Source of the DNA: Pseudonocardiales bacterium
GTDB lineage: Bacteria > Actinomycetota > Actinomycetes > Mycobacteriales > Pseudonocardiaceae
NCBI GenBank assembly: GCA_019247305.1
Contig: JAFAPC010000142.1
Location: forward strand, 1-57,936
Direction of reading: 5' to 3'
DNA length: 57,936 bases
The notes below the pieces were generated by a model. The model made no database searches. It worked only from the letters and a program-made list of their open reading frames with translations, and was not told the DNA's origin. Positions 56,921-57,936 of the stretch are shown here, in pieces (position 1 is the first letter of the stretch; each line of letters starts with the position of its first letter). The position numbers and the translations under genes are program-made.

Positions 56921-57051
56921 CTCTCTCCCGCTGGTCGCGGGCGAGCATGTCGACGACCATTGTGCGGCATCGGTGGATCTCCGCAGCGAGGGTGCTCGGG
57001 GTGTAGCGGGCGTAGTGAATCGCGTAGTAATCCACCGCCCGCTGGAGCTGC
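56921..57051 (-). pseudogene. XRE regulator fragment (direct repeat, copy 2)
   Basis: This is a 131-bp piece of the XRE/TPR regulator gene, differing from copy 1 at three positions. It encodes QLQRAVDYYAIHYARYTPST and continues to DQRER before running into unrelated sequence. It has no helix-turn-helix and no start. It begins 29 bp upstream of the kinase start. It is the scar of a duplication or of a lost second regulator. Confidence 0.85.
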
Positions 57052-57243
57052 GTCGCCCCACTAACGAAGCTCCGGATGTTCGCGTCACTCGTGAGTGGCT
57101 CGGTCGTTAAATGTCGCGGCTAAGTAGAGAACGATGGCCGTGTTGCGGTTCGGTGTGGGCCGAGCCCTGGTGGTCGGGTTGGTGCGACTCGTGACAGTCC
57201 CTCTGCTCAGGTGAGAACTCTACCAACTCGGAGGGAGACTACG
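57052..57243. other. Short intergenic region before the secreted protein gene
   Basis: 192 bp with no gene. It holds GTCACTCGTGAGTGGC (57084-57099), a small near-palindrome that resembles the ends of the 24051-24092 palindrome. The promoter for the next gene probably lies around 57105-57200. Confidence 0.4.
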
Positions 57244-57669
57244 GTGGCAGTCGTCAGCGAGGAGAGTTCGTCTCTGCTCAGGCGGGGAGTGCCTCGCGTG
57301 CTCGCGCTTATTTGCGCACCGCTCGTGCTGTTGCCCGTGGCGACCGGAACCGCTTATGCGGCGGCAGTTTCGCCAGGAGCGCCTCTGCAAGACGGCCTCA
57401 TGCCGAACCCTTTTGGTTGCAGAGGGCAGACGGACCTTCCCCACGAGTCGAGCACGAGCGGTGAGGCGAGCACGCACTCCAGGACTCGTTGCATGCTCGT
57501 TGCACCCCGGGTCTCGGTGACCAATGCGATGTACCGAGGGCGCTTCTACGGGGCCGAGTTTCTGGCGAGTGGTAGTAGCTTTCGCGACGTCTCGAATGAC
57601 AGCAAGGATGCAGTCGCGCGATGGCATTGCGCGGGGGTAGGCATTTATACCTACGAGACCGACTCCTAA
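57244..57669 (+). CDS. Small secreted protein of unknown function
   Basis: A 141-residue protein with a Sec signal peptide: charged start VAVVSEESSSLLRRGV, hydrophobic VLALICAPLVLLPVATG and a probable AYA-A cleavage site near residue 38. The mature part has three Cys (GCRGQ, RTRCM and WHCAGV) and a Ser/Arg-rich middle. No family is recognised. GTG 57244 is supported by GGAGGG at about 57230-57235. Confidence 0.7.
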   Translation: MAVVSEESSSLLRRGVPRVLALICAPLVLLPVATGTAYAAAVSPGAPLQDGLMPNPFGCRGQTDLPHESSTSGEASTHSRTRCMLVAPRVSVTNAMYRGRFYGAEFLASGSSFRDVSNDSKDAVARWHCAGVGIYTYETDS

Positions 57670-57738
57670 CCATGAGGTAACGGACGGAGCGAATACCTAC
57701 ACGTCAAATACCGCCAACAGTGAGAGATTTGCCTGCTG

Positions 57739-57785
57739 ACTCCCTGTTTCCCGGGCCAGCACCAGCGGCACGGGAAACAGGGAGT
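57739..57785 (+). terminator. 15-bp perfect inverted repeat after the secreted protein gene
   Basis: Arms ACTCCCTGTTTCCCG (57739-57753) and its complement (57771-57785) flank a 17-nt loop, 69 bp after the stop codon. It is a probable terminator. The sequence from 57786 to the window end shows no recognisable gene. Confidence 0.65.
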
Positions 57786-57936
57786 GTCATCACCCAGTGA
57801 TCCTGTGTCTCCAAACATCCTTGGCGGTTCGTACTTCAATTGTGTACGGAGCCCTGCACGATATCTCGGCCGCCCAGTGATTCGCACCGACCAAACAGAT
57901 CGTCACATGCAGTGAAGTACGGTGGGAAGTGTCAGG

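Noticed and set aside
57666..57887. 73-codon minus-strand frame near the window end
   Set aside because: It passes through the terminator hairpin at 57739-57785 and has no start signal or recognisable content.

Overview
This is a high-GC actinobacterial chromosome segment, most likely from the Pseudonocardiales or a close relative of the Mycobacteriales. The evidence is a Glf for galactofuranose/arabinogalactan, a tuberculostearic-acid (10-methyl fatty acid) gene pair, WXG100 proteins, an ImuA'/ImuB/DnaE2 mutasome with mycobacterial-type SOS boxes, a DUF3073 protein and a PAC2 proteasome-assembly-chaperone-like protein. Several blocks match gene orders I recall from Mycobacterium tuberculosis: nitrobindin-YgfZ-DUF3073-purM-purF-purL (Rv0803 to Rv0813 area), leuA...recR-ebfC-bfaA-bfaB-dnaX-ffs (Rv3710 to Rv3721 area) and glmM-rpsI-rplM-esx pair (Rv3441c to Rv3445c). 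Much of the window is therefore conserved backbone, with accessory genes between the blocks.

Layout. 1-2.7 kb: a gene end, a VapBC pair, a cupredoxin-like lipoprotein, a nitrobindin and a VOC protein. 2.8-6.8 kb: glf, a Fur-family regulator overlapping ygfZ, an RsiG-like c-di-GMP anti-sigma protein and DUF3073. 6.9-14.5 kb: purine genes purM, purF, purL, purQ and purS on the minus strand, with a TIGR03086-like protein and an SCP-like protein between purF and purL, and a Uma2 gene on the plus strand between purL and purQ. 14.7-17.1 kb: a three-gene operon of membrane-anchored, heptad-repeat proteins that I cannot assign to a family. 18-26 kb: a leucine leader peptide and leuA, recR and ebfC, the bfaAB-type lipid pair, then dnaX. 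26-31 kb: a second TA pair, a siderophore-interacting protein, SRP RNA, tRNA-Ser(GGA), a tiny zinc-ribbon protein and a zinc/XRE/TPR regulator. 31-38.5 kb: glmM, rpsI, rplM, two WXG100 genes, an ECF sigma factor and a large SARP/NB-ARC/TPR regulator. 38.6-45.4 kb: dnaE2 and imuA'-imuB, each with a perfect SOS box, separated by a PIN-toxin remnant and a PAC2 protein. 45.6-52.3 kb: polysaccharide deacetylase, a GT28-like glycosyltransferase, a BlaI/M56 pair, and a sulfonate-type ABC transporter behind a cysteine-type leader peptide.

52.3-57.7 kb holds the most interesting locus. A divergent XRE/TPR regulator faces a 40-residue acidic peptide gene with an excellent ribosome-binding site. A GC-rich stem-loop follows, then a JmjC/cupin-type Fe(II)/2-oxoglutarate oxygenase, an overlapping aldo/keto reductase (apparently frameshifted) and a convergent APH-type kinase. 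A 131-bp near-identical fragment of the regulator gene lies just upstream of the kinase, so most of the cassette sits between direct repeats. The layout resembles a small peptide-modification (RiPP-like) or peptide-signalling system. That function is inferred from architecture, not shown.

Two further themes recur. Long perfect palindromes sit at gene ends (131-199, 2683-2740, 24051-24092, 30698-30758, 57739-57785), and several genes look leaderless, with a -10 box 6 to 8 nt before the start codon (glf, fur, dnaE2 and both leader peptides).
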